Below are positions 48,474 to 56,654 of a stretch of DNA of 64,000 nucleotides, piece by piece (positions within the stretch are counted from its first letter, which is position 1; every line of letters begins with the position of its first letter). Origin of the DNA: an uncultured Clostridia bacterium (GTDB taxonomy: Bacteria > Bacillota > Clostridia > Oscillospirales > Butyricicoccaceae); NCBI GenBank assembly GCA_944381055.1, contig CALWJQ010000064.1, positions 1-64,000 on the forward strand, given 5' to 3'. Position numbers and translations under genes: made by a program. The notes under the pieces are model-generated. The model was given only the letters and a program-made list of their open reading frames with translations, was not told the origin of the DNA and made no database searches.

Positions 48474-49919
48474 ATGTCCGTTTTTACCGATCTCAGCCAG
48501 AACGTTGCCCGGATGCAGGAACTGTTTGACCGGGACAAGACCATGATCCTGCGGCGTGTGACCCCGCCGGGTTGGCCCGAAGGCGCAGTCTGCCTGTTTT
48601 TTTGTGACGGCATGGTCAATTCAACCAGCATTAACGAAAATATCATCCGTCCCCTGACGCTGATGCAGCCGCCTCCCAAGGGCGCCGACCGCCTGCGCTA
48701 CCTGGAAGAAAGCGTTGTGCAGACCAACGAGGCGCGGCAGAGCGGCGACTGGGACGATTTGATCTATTCGATGGTCTACGGCGACACCCTGCTGTTCTGC
48801 GCCGGCTGCGACAAGGCTCTGGTGCTCAATACAAAGGGGTTCGCCATGCGCGGCATTTCAGAACCGGACGGCGAGACGGTGCTGAAAGGCCCCCGCGAAG
48901 GGTTTACCGAAGGGATTCTGCGCAACCTGTCCATGCTGCGGCGCCGGCTGCGCGTCAGCGAGCTCAAGCAGGAATACCTGACGCTTGGCACGGTCAGCAA
49001 AACGGTGTGCGCGCTGTGCTATATCGACGGCGTTGCAGATAAAAAGGTGTTGGCCGAAGTGCGCAGCAGGCTGAAAAAGGTCGATATGGACGGCGTTCTG
49101 GATTCTAATTATGTCGCTGAAGTCATCCGGGATCACAAAGAAAGCCCTTTTAAAACCATTGGAACCACAGAGCGCCCCGATGTGGTCGCGGCCAAGCTGC
49201 TCGAGGGGCGGGTCGCCCTGTTTGTCGATGGGACGCCGGTCGTCCTGACCATGCCGGGGATCCTGATTGAAAGCTTTCAGTCGAGCGAGGACTATTACGT
49301 CGGCTACCAGTTTGCGGCAGTTTCACGCCTTCTGCGCATGGCCGGGTTTTTCCTCGCCGTTTCGGTAGTGCCCATTTATATTGCGCTTATGACCTTTCAC
49401 GCCGAAATGCTGCCCACGCCGCTTCTGCTGTCCATCGCGTCTGCAAGGCAGGGGGTGCCTTTCCCGTCGGTCCTTGAAGCGCTGGGGCTGTTGACGGCCT
49501 TCGACCTGCTGCGCGAGGCCGGGACGCGGACCCCGTCCGCCATCGGACAGACGCTGTCCATTGTCGGCGGTCTGGTCGTCGGATCGGCCGCCGTTGAAGC
49601 GCGCTTTGCCTCGGCGCCCATGGTCATCATCATCGCCTTTTCGGGCATCACGGGGCTGATGATCCCCAAACTCAAGTCGGCGGTCATCGTTATCCGTTTG
49701 GGGCTGATCGCCCTGGTGTCCTGCGCCGGGCTGTACGGGTACCTGATCGGCATGGCCGCCCTGCTGGCCCATTTGGCGTCCATGCAGTCCTTTGGCGTCA
49801 ACATGCTGGCGTCCGGACCCCTGTCTGAAATGGGCAGCCACGAAGACAGCCTGGCGCGCGCTCCCTTTGCGCGCATGAAAAAGCGCGGGCGCTTTTTATC
49901 CCGGGGGGATCGCCCGTGA
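48474..49919 (+). CDS. gerKA: Spore germinant receptor subunit A (GerA family)
   Basis: The 481-aa protein has a large N-terminal soluble part (about 1-280) with the GerA-family conserved regions (CDGMVNSTSINENIIRPLTL, ERPDVVAAKLLEGRVALFVDGTPVVLTMP) and about five transmembrane helices after residue 285. It sits in the spore inner membrane and with the B and C subunits binds a germinant. GAGGTG precedes the ATG. The gene order A-C-B is that of gerK. The C subunit start overlaps its stop (GTGA). It is the key sign that the host forms endospores. Confidence 0.94.
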   Translation: MSVFTDLSQNVARMQELFDRDKTMILRRVTPPGWPEGAVCLFFCDGMVNSTSINENIIRPLTLMQPPPKGADRLRYLEESVVQTNEARQSGDWDDLIYSMVYGDTLLFCAGCDKALVLNTKGFAMRGISEPDGETVLKGPREGFTEGILRNLSMLRRRLRVSELKQEYLTLGTVSKTVCALCYIDGVADKKVLAEVRSRLKKVDMDGVLDSNYVAEVIRDHKESPFKTIGTTERPDVVAAKLLEGRVALFVDGTPVVLTMPGILIESFQSSEDYYVGYQFAAVSRLLRMAGFFLAVSVVPIYIALMTFHAEMLPTPLLLSIASARQGVPFPSVLEALGLLTAFDLLREAGTRTPSAIGQTLSIVGGLVVGSAAVEARFASAPMVIIIAFSGITGLMIPKLKSAVIVIRLGLIALVSCAGLYGYLIGMAALLAHLASMQSFGVNMLASGPLSEMGSHEDSLARAPFARMKKRGRFLSRGDRP

Positions 49920-50998
49920 AAAAACTTCTGCCTTTGGCCGCGCTGTGCCTGCTGCTGTGCGGGTGCGGCGATTACCGCGAACTTGACAGCCGCGACATCG
50001 TCGCGGGCATGGCCGTCGACCGCGGCGGGGATGGGTACCATCTTCTGCTCGAAATCGCCGACGTCACCGCCGGTTCTGACGACAATCCCGGCGCGCGCTG
50101 GCTTGGCCTGCAGGGGGCGTCGCTGGCTGAAGCCATTGAAAACGGGGCCGGCGGAACAGGACGGCAGGCCTATCTGGGCCACACGCAGATGGTGATTGTC
50201 GGCGAAGAGACGGCGCGCGGCGGCATCGACGACCTGCTGGGCTATTTTCAGCGCACGGCCGACGTGCACATGACGCTGGCAATGGCTGTATCCGAAGGCG
50301 AAGCCGCCGACATATACCAGCAGGGCGAAGCCGACCCGCAGGCGGCTTTTGACCTGGCCCGTGCCGCCGTACAGGCGGGCGAGACCGGGCTGGCGCCGGC
50401 CATGCCGCTCTACCGTTTTGTAGCGGATCGTCTGGACGAAGGGGTCGAGGGCATTTTGCCCTGTGTGTCCCGAAGCGGCGATGGCGTCCATGTCGCCGGG
50501 GCGGCCCTGTTCCGGGATGATAAACTGGTCGGGCGCTTGGACGGCGATCTGACCCAGACGCTGCTTATGGCCCGCGGCCTGCTTAGCCAAGGCGTTCTGA
50601 CGGTGGGGGGCGGCGAGAACGCAGTGTCGTTTGAGATCCGTGCCTGCTCGGCGCGTGTACAGGCCGGCGGGCGGCCGGACGATCTGGAAGCCCGCTATGA
50701 CATCGCGCTGACGCTCGAACTCAGCCAGAGCGGGCTGGACGGGCGGCTGGACGCCGAACGGCGTGCGGAATATGAGCAGTTGGCAGCGCGCACGGTAAAA
50801 GAGCGGTTTGAGACGCTGTGCCGCGTGCTGCAGGACGTCTGCCGCGTCGATTCACTGGGAGTGGGAAGACAGATCCACCGCCGCAATCCCGATCTGTGGG
50901 AGCAGGTCGGGCCCGGCTGGGACAGCGCTTTTTCGGGCTGCCGCATAACGGCGCAGGTCGACGCGGCCATTTTGGGCGGCGGCCGTTCGCTGGAATAG
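49916..50998 (+). CDS. gerKC: Spore germination lipoprotein subunit C (GerC family)
   Basis: The 360-aa protein has a lipoprotein signal (residues 1-18, lipobox LLCGC) and the GerAC domains: a YRELDSRDIVAGMAVDR segment after the signal and a conserved C-terminal half. The N-acyl-diacylglyceryl anchor would hold it on the outer face of the spore inner membrane. The start is GTG 49916, inside the gerKA stop codon. It belongs to the germinant receptor with the A and B subunits. Confidence 0.92.
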   Translation: MKKLLPLAALCLLLCGCGDYRELDSRDIVAGMAVDRGGDGYHLLLEIADVTAGSDDNPGARWLGLQGASLAEAIENGAGGTGRQAYLGHTQMVIVGEETARGGIDDLLGYFQRTADVHMTLAMAVSEGEAADIYQQGEADPQAAFDLARAAVQAGETGLAPAMPLYRFVADRLDEGVEGILPCVSRSGDGVHVAGAALFRDDKLVGRLDGDLTQTLLMARGLLSQGVLTVGGGENAVSFEIRACSARVQAGGRPDDLEARYDIALTLELSQSGLDGRLDAERRAEYEQLAARTVKERFETLCRVLQDVCRVDSLGVGRQIHRRNPDLWEQVGPGWDSAFSGCRITAQVDAAILGGGRSLE

Positions 50999-51008
50999 GA
51001 GGAAGGGC

Positions 51009-52094
51009 ATGAAACAAACAGACGTCAGCTGCGGCGACAACGGAAAGCTGTCGGGCAGGCAGATCTTCTGCCTGCTGGTTTTGTTCGTCAGCGGAAGCAT
51101 CGGTACGGTGGGCGGGGGCGGCGGCGGCCGGGATATCTGGCTGCTTATGCTGCTGTCCGGCGCGGCCGCGGCGCCGGTCTACTGGCTGTATCTGCGCCTG
51201 GCGCGGGCGCGGGAAACGCCGCAGGACTGTTTCCAGGCCGCGTTTGGGCGCTGGGCCGGCGGCGCGCTGCGGCTGCTGCTTGGGCTGGCGGCCGTCCTGA
51301 CGGCGGCCATTGACATCCGCCTGTTTATCAGCTTTACAACGGCGACGGCGCTGCCGTATACGCCGCGCATTTTGATGGCGGCGCTCATCGGCGGGGCGCT
51401 GTACATGCTGCTGCGTTCCGGCACCGAGGTCCTGGCGCGGGTGGCGGCGCCCGCTTTTGTCCTGGTTGCCGGGATGCTGACGCTGTCGTTTTTTGCCTCC
51501 CTGCCGCAGCTGGACTGGGGCGCCGTCTTGCCGGTGGCGGAACGAGGGGCGCAGCCGCCGCTGAGCGTCAGCTTTATGCGGGGGACCTTCGTGCCTTTTT
51601 TGGAAAGCTTTTTTGCCGTGATGGTGCTCGTGCCGCTGTACAACAGGCCGTCCGGGACGGTGCGCCCCATTTTTGCCGCCGCCCTGTTCGCCGGGGCCTT
51701 TCTGGCGCTGACGCTGATGAAAAATACCATGCTGCTCGGGTTCCCCGCGGTCAGCCAGTACTTTTTCCCCTCTTATACAGCGGCCAGCGTTGTGACGGTC
51801 GGCGATTTTTTCGAGCGCCAGGAACTGCTGGCGGCCGCGCCCTTCCTGCTGTGCGAGCTGGTGAAGGCCGGGCTTTGCCTCACTTATGCCGGGCAGGCGC
51901 TGCGCGTGCGCGGACGCCGCGGGGCGGCGCCGGCGCTGTGCATCGCGGCATCGGGCCTGACGCTGTTGGGCCGGGGCGGTATGGCTGAAAGCATCGAACC
52001 GCTGCGCCTTTACGGGGCGTGGATCGCGCTGCCGCTGCTGGGGGTGCCGGCGATCACGCTGCTGGCGCTGCGCCTGCGGAAAAAGACAAGATAA
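51009..52094 (+). CDS. gerKB: Spore germination permease-like subunit B (GerB family)
   Basis: The 361-aa protein has about ten transmembrane helices (amino-acid-polyamine-organocation fold), with the GerB-type N-terminus (GRQIFCLLVLFVSG) and PLYNRPSG. GerB subunits bind the germinant, such as an amino acid. AGGAGGAAGG gives a strong ribosome site. It ends the ger operon at the terminator at 52093. The specific germinant is unknown. Confidence 0.93.
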   Translation: MKQTDVSCGDNGKLSGRQIFCLLVLFVSGSIGTVGGGGGGRDIWLLMLLSGAAAAPVYWLYLRLARARETPQDCFQAAFGRWAGGALRLLLGLAAVLTAAIDIRLFISFTTATALPYTPRILMAALIGGALYMLLRSGTEVLARVAAPAFVLVAGMLTLSFFASLPQLDWGAVLPVAERGAQPPLSVSFMRGTFVPFLESFFAVMVLVPLYNRPSGTVRPIFAAALFAGAFLALTLMKNTMLLGFPAVSQYFFPSYTAASVVTVGDFFERQELLAAAPFLLCELVKAGLCLTYAGQALRVRGRRGAAPALCIAASGLTLLGRGGMAESIEPLRLYGAWIALPLLGVPAITLLALRLRKKTR

Positions 52095-52124
52095 AAGGCA
52101 AAGGCCCGTGGCCTTTGCCTTTTT
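52093..52124. terminator. Bidirectional terminator (ger operon / beta-lactamase-like)
   Basis: Thirteen-bp arms (aaaaggcaaaggc / gcctttgcctttt, 5-nt loop) overlap the gerKB stop codon and are followed by T on plus and preceded by AAAA for the minus strand. Confidence 0.88.
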
Positions 52125-52136
52125 CCGTGTGCGGGG

Positions 52137-53030
52137 TTACTTGACGTATTCAGCGTAAATATCGCGGGAAATTTCGGCCAGCAGGGAATCGCTCATGAGG
52201 CCGTTGACATTTTTGTTATATTCCTCTTCACTTGCGGCGTTGCCGTTGTAGAACAGGGTGAGAATATAGTCGCCCTTGGGGGTGTAGACGATGCCGGCGT
52301 CGTTGGCAACGCGGTCGACGGTGCCTGTCTTGTGCGCAACTTCAACACCGGCGGGCAGAAACTTGGGAATACGCGTGTTGGTCTGGCATTGCTTCATAAT
52401 CTTCAGCATTTCGTCGCACACCCAGGGGGTAAAGAGCTTTTTCTCATAGACCAGCCGGAGAATTTTCATCATGTCGTTGGGGCTGGTCGAATCATTCTGC
52501 GGGGTCTGGCACAAAAAGTCGGGGGCGCCGCGCAGGGAAACGCTGGCTTCGTCAAAATCCGCCAGGCTGTCAACGCCGAAATAGGCGCTGAGCAGTTTTT
52601 TGCAGGGGTAGTCGCACTTGGTTTTGTTCAGTCCAAGAGGGGCGAGCACATGCTCTTTGATATTGCCGGCCCCCACCAGGTCAAACAAAACGTCGGTCGC
52701 CGTATTGTCCGAGATGATCATCATCAGGGTGGCGTAATCCTGCAGTGTGGGGGTGAGGCCGGGCTGCAGGTTAAAAAGCACGCCGCTGCCGGGGCTTTTG
52801 AACGATTCGGTCAGTTCGCGGCGGTCGCTCATTTTGAACCGGCCTTCCTGCGCCTGGCGGAAAAGTTCAGCCAGGATAAAGACCTTAAAGGTGCTGGCCG
52901 CGGGGAACTCGTCGTCGCCCATGAGCGAAAAGCTCTCGCCGGTTTGCAGGTCGGTGAAGCCGACGCCCAGCCAGCCGGTCATCGAGCCGCGGTACTTTTC
53001 GGCAACGGCACGGATGCTGTCAATTTTCAT
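52137..53030 (-). CDS. Class A beta-lactamase-like serine hydrolase
   Basis: The 297-aa protein has the serine beta-lactamase motifs S46-x-x-K49 (STFK), SDN (IISDNTA) and KTG (AHKTGTVDR). It lacks a signal peptide, so it would be cytoplasmic. The Omega-loop ExxLN motif, which activates the deacylation water in true class A enzymes, is not apparent. It may therefore be a related D,D-peptidase or esterase. The start ATG 53030 overlaps the nitroreductase stop by 11 bases, with AAGGAGAGG before. Resistance should not be inferred from this sequence alone. Confidence 0.85.
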   Translation of the reverse strand: MKIDSIRAVAEKYRGSMTGWLGVGFTDLQTGESFSLMGDDEFPAASTFKVFILAELFRQAQEGRFKMSDRRELTESFKSPGSGVLFNLQPGLTPTLQDYATLMMIISDNTATDVLFDLVGAGNIKEHVLAPLGLNKTKCDYPCKKLLSAYFGVDSLADFDEASVSLRGAPDFLCQTPQNDSTSPNDMMKILRLVYEKKLFTPWVCDEMLKIMKQCQTNTRIPKFLPAGVEVAHKTGTVDRVANDAGIVYTPKGDYILTLFYNGNAASEEEYNKNVNGLMSDSLLAEISRDIYAEYVK

Positions 53031-53937
53031 TACAATCCTCTCCTTCGTGTTTGTCAAGAGCGTCAAAGGGCCGCAGGCCCTGTTTGTCCATCATTTTTAA
53101 AATCCGGCCGCCGTTTTCGTACATATCGCGGGCGTGGTAGTGCAGGCCGAAGCGCCGCTGGGTTTCATTGATAAAGCCCTGTTCATCGGCAGCGTGCAGA
53201 ATCTGTTCGACCTTGCCGGAATCGTAGGTCGTCGCCAGCGAACGGCGCAGCTTTTCCAGCATTTCGCCGCGGAAGGGTTCTTTGTCGGGCAGCGAAAGGG
53301 TGCGGCCGCGCAGCTTTTCTTCGTAAGCGGCAAAGATCTGATCGTCGGTCAGGTCGGGGTACTGCCCTTCGAAGATCAAAACCGACGGGTCGAGTTTGGG
53401 GGCGGTGGCGGGCTGCGTTTTGGGCCAGCCGACGGACAGCAGTACGACCGGGTAGGTCAGCTGCGGCAGCCGGTACAGCTCGGCCAGCGCCTCGCCGCAG
53501 TGATTGCACGACCCGACATAGCACGAACCCAGCCCGACCAGGTGGCAGGCGGTCTCCATGCTCTGCGCGGCGCACAGGACGTCTTCAACGCCGATGAGAA
53601 AGTGCATATAGCTTTTGTACGCCGTAAAGGGGGCGTCCTTCTGCGCGGCGTAAACCTGGTAACGGTGCCAGTCGAGCAGGAACAGCAGGTTGACCGGCGC
53701 TTCGGCGATGAATTTCTGACCGCCGCACAGTTCGCTCAGCCTGCGTGCGCGATCGCGGTCGCGTTCGATAATGACCGACCACGGCTGCAAATTGCCGCCG
53801 CTTGCGGCGTGCAGGCCGGCAGACAGAATCTCCTGCAAAAGCTCATCGGGAACCGGCCTGTCGTCAAAACTGCGGCAGGACGCGCGCGTCTGCATGTGCC
53901 GGACGGCTTGCAGCCCGGCTTCGGGGGAAAAGGGCAT
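53020..53937 (-). CDS. Nitroreductase-family FMN protein with extended C-terminus
   Basis: The 305-aa protein has a nitroreductase domain (residues 1-210): RASCRSFDDRPVPDELL, then SAGLHAASGGNLQPWSVII, then a GLGSCYVGSC segment. It reduces nitro, quinone or other compounds with FMN. The C-terminal 90 residues are charged and helical (KLRGRTLSLPDKEPFRGEML, DSGKVEQILHAADEQGFINE) and contain no motif I know. AAGGAGTG supports ATG 53937. It is the first gene of a two-gene unit with the beta-lactamase-like protein, behind a promoter at 53964-53992. Confidence 0.9.
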   Translation of the reverse strand: MPFSPEAGLQAVRHMQTRASCRSFDDRPVPDELLQEILSAGLHAASGGNLQPWSVIIERDRDRARRLSELCGGQKFIAEAPVNLLFLLDWHRYQVYAAQKDAPFTAYKSYMHFLIGVEDVLCAAQSMETACHLVGLGSCYVGSCNHCGEALAELYRLPQLTYPVVLLSVGWPKTQPATAPKLDPSVLIFEGQYPDLTDDQIFAAYEEKLRGRTLSLPDKEPFRGEMLEKLRRSLATTYDSGKVEQILHAADEQGFINETQRRFGLHYHARDMYENGGRILKMMDKQGLRPFDALDKHEGEDCNEN

Positions 53938-53963
53938 GTGCTTCACTCCTTCCTTTTGCTTTG

Positions 53964-53992
53964 ATTTTAACATTATGAACCGGAAAAGTAAA
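53964..53992 (-). promoter_or_regulatory. Promoter of the nitroreductase gene
   Basis: On the minus strand TTTACT (53992-53987) and TAAAAT (53969-53964) are 17 bases apart, about 25 bases before the ATG. Confidence 0.6.
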
Positions 53993-54023
53993 TGCAAATA
54001 AGACAGAAATTGCCGGCGGAAAG

Positions 54024-54048
54024 AAAAAAACCGCCCCGGCGGGGGCGG
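54024..54048 (-). terminator. Terminator of the ABC exporter/methyltransferase operon
   Basis: On the minus strand a 7-bp GC stem (ccgcccc/ggggcgg) with a 4-nt loop is followed by seven T, 12 bases past the stop codon at 54060. Confidence 0.88.
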
Positions 54049-54059
54049 CGGATCTGGCG

Positions 54060-54821
54060 CTATTCCGGTTTGACGGCCCGGGTCGCCAGAAAGGTCGGGA
54101 CATTGTGGTCGTGCAGGTTTCCGCTGCCGCTGGTGTCCTCGTACAGGGCGGTCAGGCGGAAGCCTGCTTCGAGCTGCCCGCCGATCTGTTCTTCCAGCGT
54201 GTGTGAAAACTGGATGCCCCAGTCATTGCGCATGGAATCGCGGTAAAGCTGCGGGTCTTTGAGCGGGTTAAAGGGCAGGGAGTACACAATCTGAGTTTCG
54301 GTGTCGTCAAACAGGTAGAGGAAGCCGTTGTCAAGACCGCACAGCAGGATACCGCCGCGCTTCAAAACACGGTAGCACTCTTTGAAAACGGGCCGGACAT
54401 CTTCGACATAGCAGTTGGACACCGGGTGAAAAATCAGGTCAAAGGATTCGTCGGCAAAGGGGAAGGGCTTTGTCATGTCCGCCTCGACGACCTGCACGGA
54501 ATACCCTTCACGCTGTGCGACGAGGCGTTCGCTTTCGCACTGCGCCGGGGAATAGTCCAGCACGGTGCACTGCGCCCCCAGCGCGGCGAAAATGGGGATT
54601 TGCTGCCCGCCGCCGCTGGCCAGGCCGAGCAGCTTTTTGCCCCGCAGCCCGCCGAACCATTCGTGCGGGACCGGCTTGGTCGGGGTCAGGACCACATCCC
54701 ACTGGCCGCGGCGGGCATTTTCGTACGCTTCATGGGAAACGGGCTGCCCCCATTCCCAGCCGTTCCGGCACCAGCGGTCAATGGTGTCGGCGTTGATTTG
54801 CTGATAGGTCTGTTCTGTCAT
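54060..54821 (-). CDS. Class I SAM-dependent methyltransferase (methyltransferase 11-like)
   Basis: The 253-aa protein has the SAM motif I LLGLASGGGQQIPIFAALG, an acidic end of beta2 (VLDYSPAQ), a motif II/III region VVEADMTKPFPFADESFDLI and VLKRGGILLCGLD. The substrate is likely a small molecule. It lies downstream of the ABC exporter pair, with 15 bases between, so it may modify what they export. AGGAGAATC precedes the ATG. Confidence 0.88.
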   Translation of the reverse strand: MTEQTYQQINADTIDRWCRNGWEWGQPVSHEAYENARRGQWDVVLTPTKPVPHEWFGGLRGKKLLGLASGGGQQIPIFAALGAQCTVLDYSPAQCESERLVAQREGYSVQVVEADMTKPFPFADESFDLIFHPVSNCYVEDVRPVFKECYRVLKRGGILLCGLDNGFLYLFDDTETQIVYSLPFNPLKDPQLYRDSMRNDWGIQFSHTLEEQIGGQLEAGFRLTALYEDTSGSGNLHDHNVPTFLATRAVKPE

Positions 54822-54836
54822 AAAGATTCTCCTGCG

Positions 54837-56654
54837 TTACTGCATTTGGTCAATGCTCATGGCGGTGTACAGCGAATAGTAATACCCGCCCTGCTGCATC
54901 AGCTCATCGTGGCTGCCGCGCTCGATGATCTTGCCGTCGCGCACGACCAGAATGACGTCTGCGTGGCGGATGGTCGACAGGCGGTGCGCGATGAGGAAGG
55001 ATGTGCGGCCGTTTAAAACATGGCTGATGGCGTTCTGAATGAGCTGTTCGGTCTCGGTGTCGATGCTGGACGTCGCCTCGTCAAGAACAAAAATGGGCGG
55101 GTCGGCCAGCATGGCGCGGGCGAACGAGACCAGCTGCTTTTCACCGGTCGACAGGCGGTCGCCGCCCTCGCCGACGTCGGTCTGGTAGCCGTTTTCCAGC
55201 TTTTGAATGACGCCGTCGGCCGAGACAAGGCGCACCGCCTCGTAGACCTCTTCGTCGGTGGCGTCAAGCCGGCCGTAGCGGATGTTGTCCATGACGGTGC
55301 CCGAAAACAGGTGGGGCGACTGCAAAACGTATCCGAGCGACGAGTGAAGCCACAGCTGGCTGCGCTCGCGCACATCGCGCCCGTCGATCAGCACGCGGCC
55401 TTTGGTGGGCTCGAAGAAACGGCACGCCAGGTTGACCAGCGTCGATTTGCCGGCGCCGGTTTCGCCGACAATGGCGACGTTCTGCCCGGCCGGGATCTTC
55501 AGGCAGAAATCTTCGAGAATGTAGTCCTTGCCGTCCGGGTACTTGAACCAGACATGATCGAACTCGATGTCGCCGTGAATGGGCTCCCAGTTTTCCTTTT
55601 TGGGTTCAAAACAGTCGCCGTAACGCTCGATGACCTCGGGCGAGTCGACAATATCGCACTTGTGCTCGAGCAGGGTCGTGACGCGCTCGATATTGACCTG
55701 CGCGGCGATGACGTCGGCAAAGACGCGCGCCATCTGCTGCACCGGCTCAAGGATGCCGAGGGCGTAGGAGACAAAAGCGGACAGCACGCCGAATTCGAGC
55801 ATGTCTTCCATCACAAGGTAGCCGCCCTGCTGTAACACCAGCGCCGCGGCCAGCGACCCGAAAAACAAAACAATGGGGATGAACATGGCGTTGAGCATGG
55901 TGGCGTGAACCGAGGTGCGGTACATCAGGCCGGTCAGCTGCTGAAAATCACGGTCGTTGCGGTCTTCGATGACCAGCGTTTTGCTTGTTTTTGCGCCGGT
56001 GATGCCTTCGTTGTACGCGCCGGTAATGCGCGAGTTGACGGCGCGCACACGCCGGTTGGTGCGCAGGATACGGTTCTGGAACAGCGCCGTGATGACGGCA
56101 ATGACCGGCACGACGGTCATGACAAGCAGCGCCAGCCGGACATTGAGCAGCATCATGGCGCCGAACACGCCGATAACGTAGGCCACGGCCCAGAACAGAT
56201 CGTTGATCCCCCAGGCGACCAGGCTGCTGATGCGGTTGGTGTCGCTCATGACGCGGGCCAGGATGTATCCGACCGGCGTCTGGTTATAGTAAGAAAAAGA
56301 CAGCTGCTGCAAGTGGACAAAGCAGGCGCGCCGGATGCTGCGCCCAAGGTTCATTTCGACCACCATAGAGGCGCGTGAAAAAATGATGACGCTCAGCGCC
56401 TGCACGACGAGCACGCCGACATAGGCGAGGACAAAAACCCACAGCCCGTCCGTCGTTCCGGGGGTGATAAAGGTGTCGATGGCGTAGCGTTGGAACAGCG
56501 GCATGGCAATGTCGACGCCCGCGATGACGACCATCAGGGCGACGATCAGCAGCAGTTTGTACCGGTACGGACGGACGAAAGGCCATAGTTTTTTCCAGAT
56601 TTTCGGTTCAAAAGAAGCGCGGGTCTGTTCGTTTTCAAAAATATTTTCCGTCAC
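54837..56654 (-). CDS. ABC exporter half-transporter, canonical Walker B, degenerate signature
   Basis: The 605-aa half-transporter has six transmembrane helices (residues 30-330) and an ABC ATPase domain: Walker A GETGAGKSTLVN, signature LSTGEKQ instead of LSGGQ, and Walker B LDEATSSID with the catalytic Glu. With the upstream partner it would form a heterodimeric exporter of the BmrCD/TM287-288 type. The start is GTG 56654, overlapping the partner stop (GTGA), so the two are made in equal amounts. Substrate: drug, lipid or peptide, unknown. Confidence 0.93.
   Translation of the reverse strand: MTENIFENEQTRASFEPKIWKKLWPFVRPYRYKLLLIVALMVVIAGVDIAMPLFQRYAIDTFITPGTTDGLWVFVLAYVGVLVVQALSVIIFSRASMVVEMNLGRSIRRACFVHLQQLSFSYYNQTPVGYILARVMSDTNRISSLVAWGINDLFWAVAYVIGVFGAMMLLNVRLALLVMTVVPVIAVITALFQNRILRTNRRVRAVNSRITGAYNEGITGAKTSKTLVIEDRNDRDFQQLTGLMYRTSVHATMLNAMFIPIVLFFGSLAAALVLQQGGYLVMEDMLEFGVLSAFVSYALGILEPVQQMARVFADVIAAQVNIERVTTLLEHKCDIVDSPEVIERYGDCFEPKKENWEPIHGDIEFDHVWFKYPDGKDYILEDFCLKIPAGQNVAIVGETGAGKSTLVNLACRFFEPTKGRVLIDGRDVRERSQLWLHSSLGYVLQSPHLFSGTVMDNIRYGRLDATDEEVYEAVRLVSADGVIQKLENGYQTDVGEGGDRLSTGEKQLVSFARAMLADPPIFVLDEATSSIDTETEQLIQNAISHVLNGRTSFLIAHRLSTIRHADVILVVRDGKIIERGSHDELMQQGGYYYSLYTAMSIDQMQ

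Noticed and set aside
52137..53030. Acquired beta-lactamase resistance gene
   Set aside because: No signal peptide and no ExxLN motif; base composition matches the neighbours.
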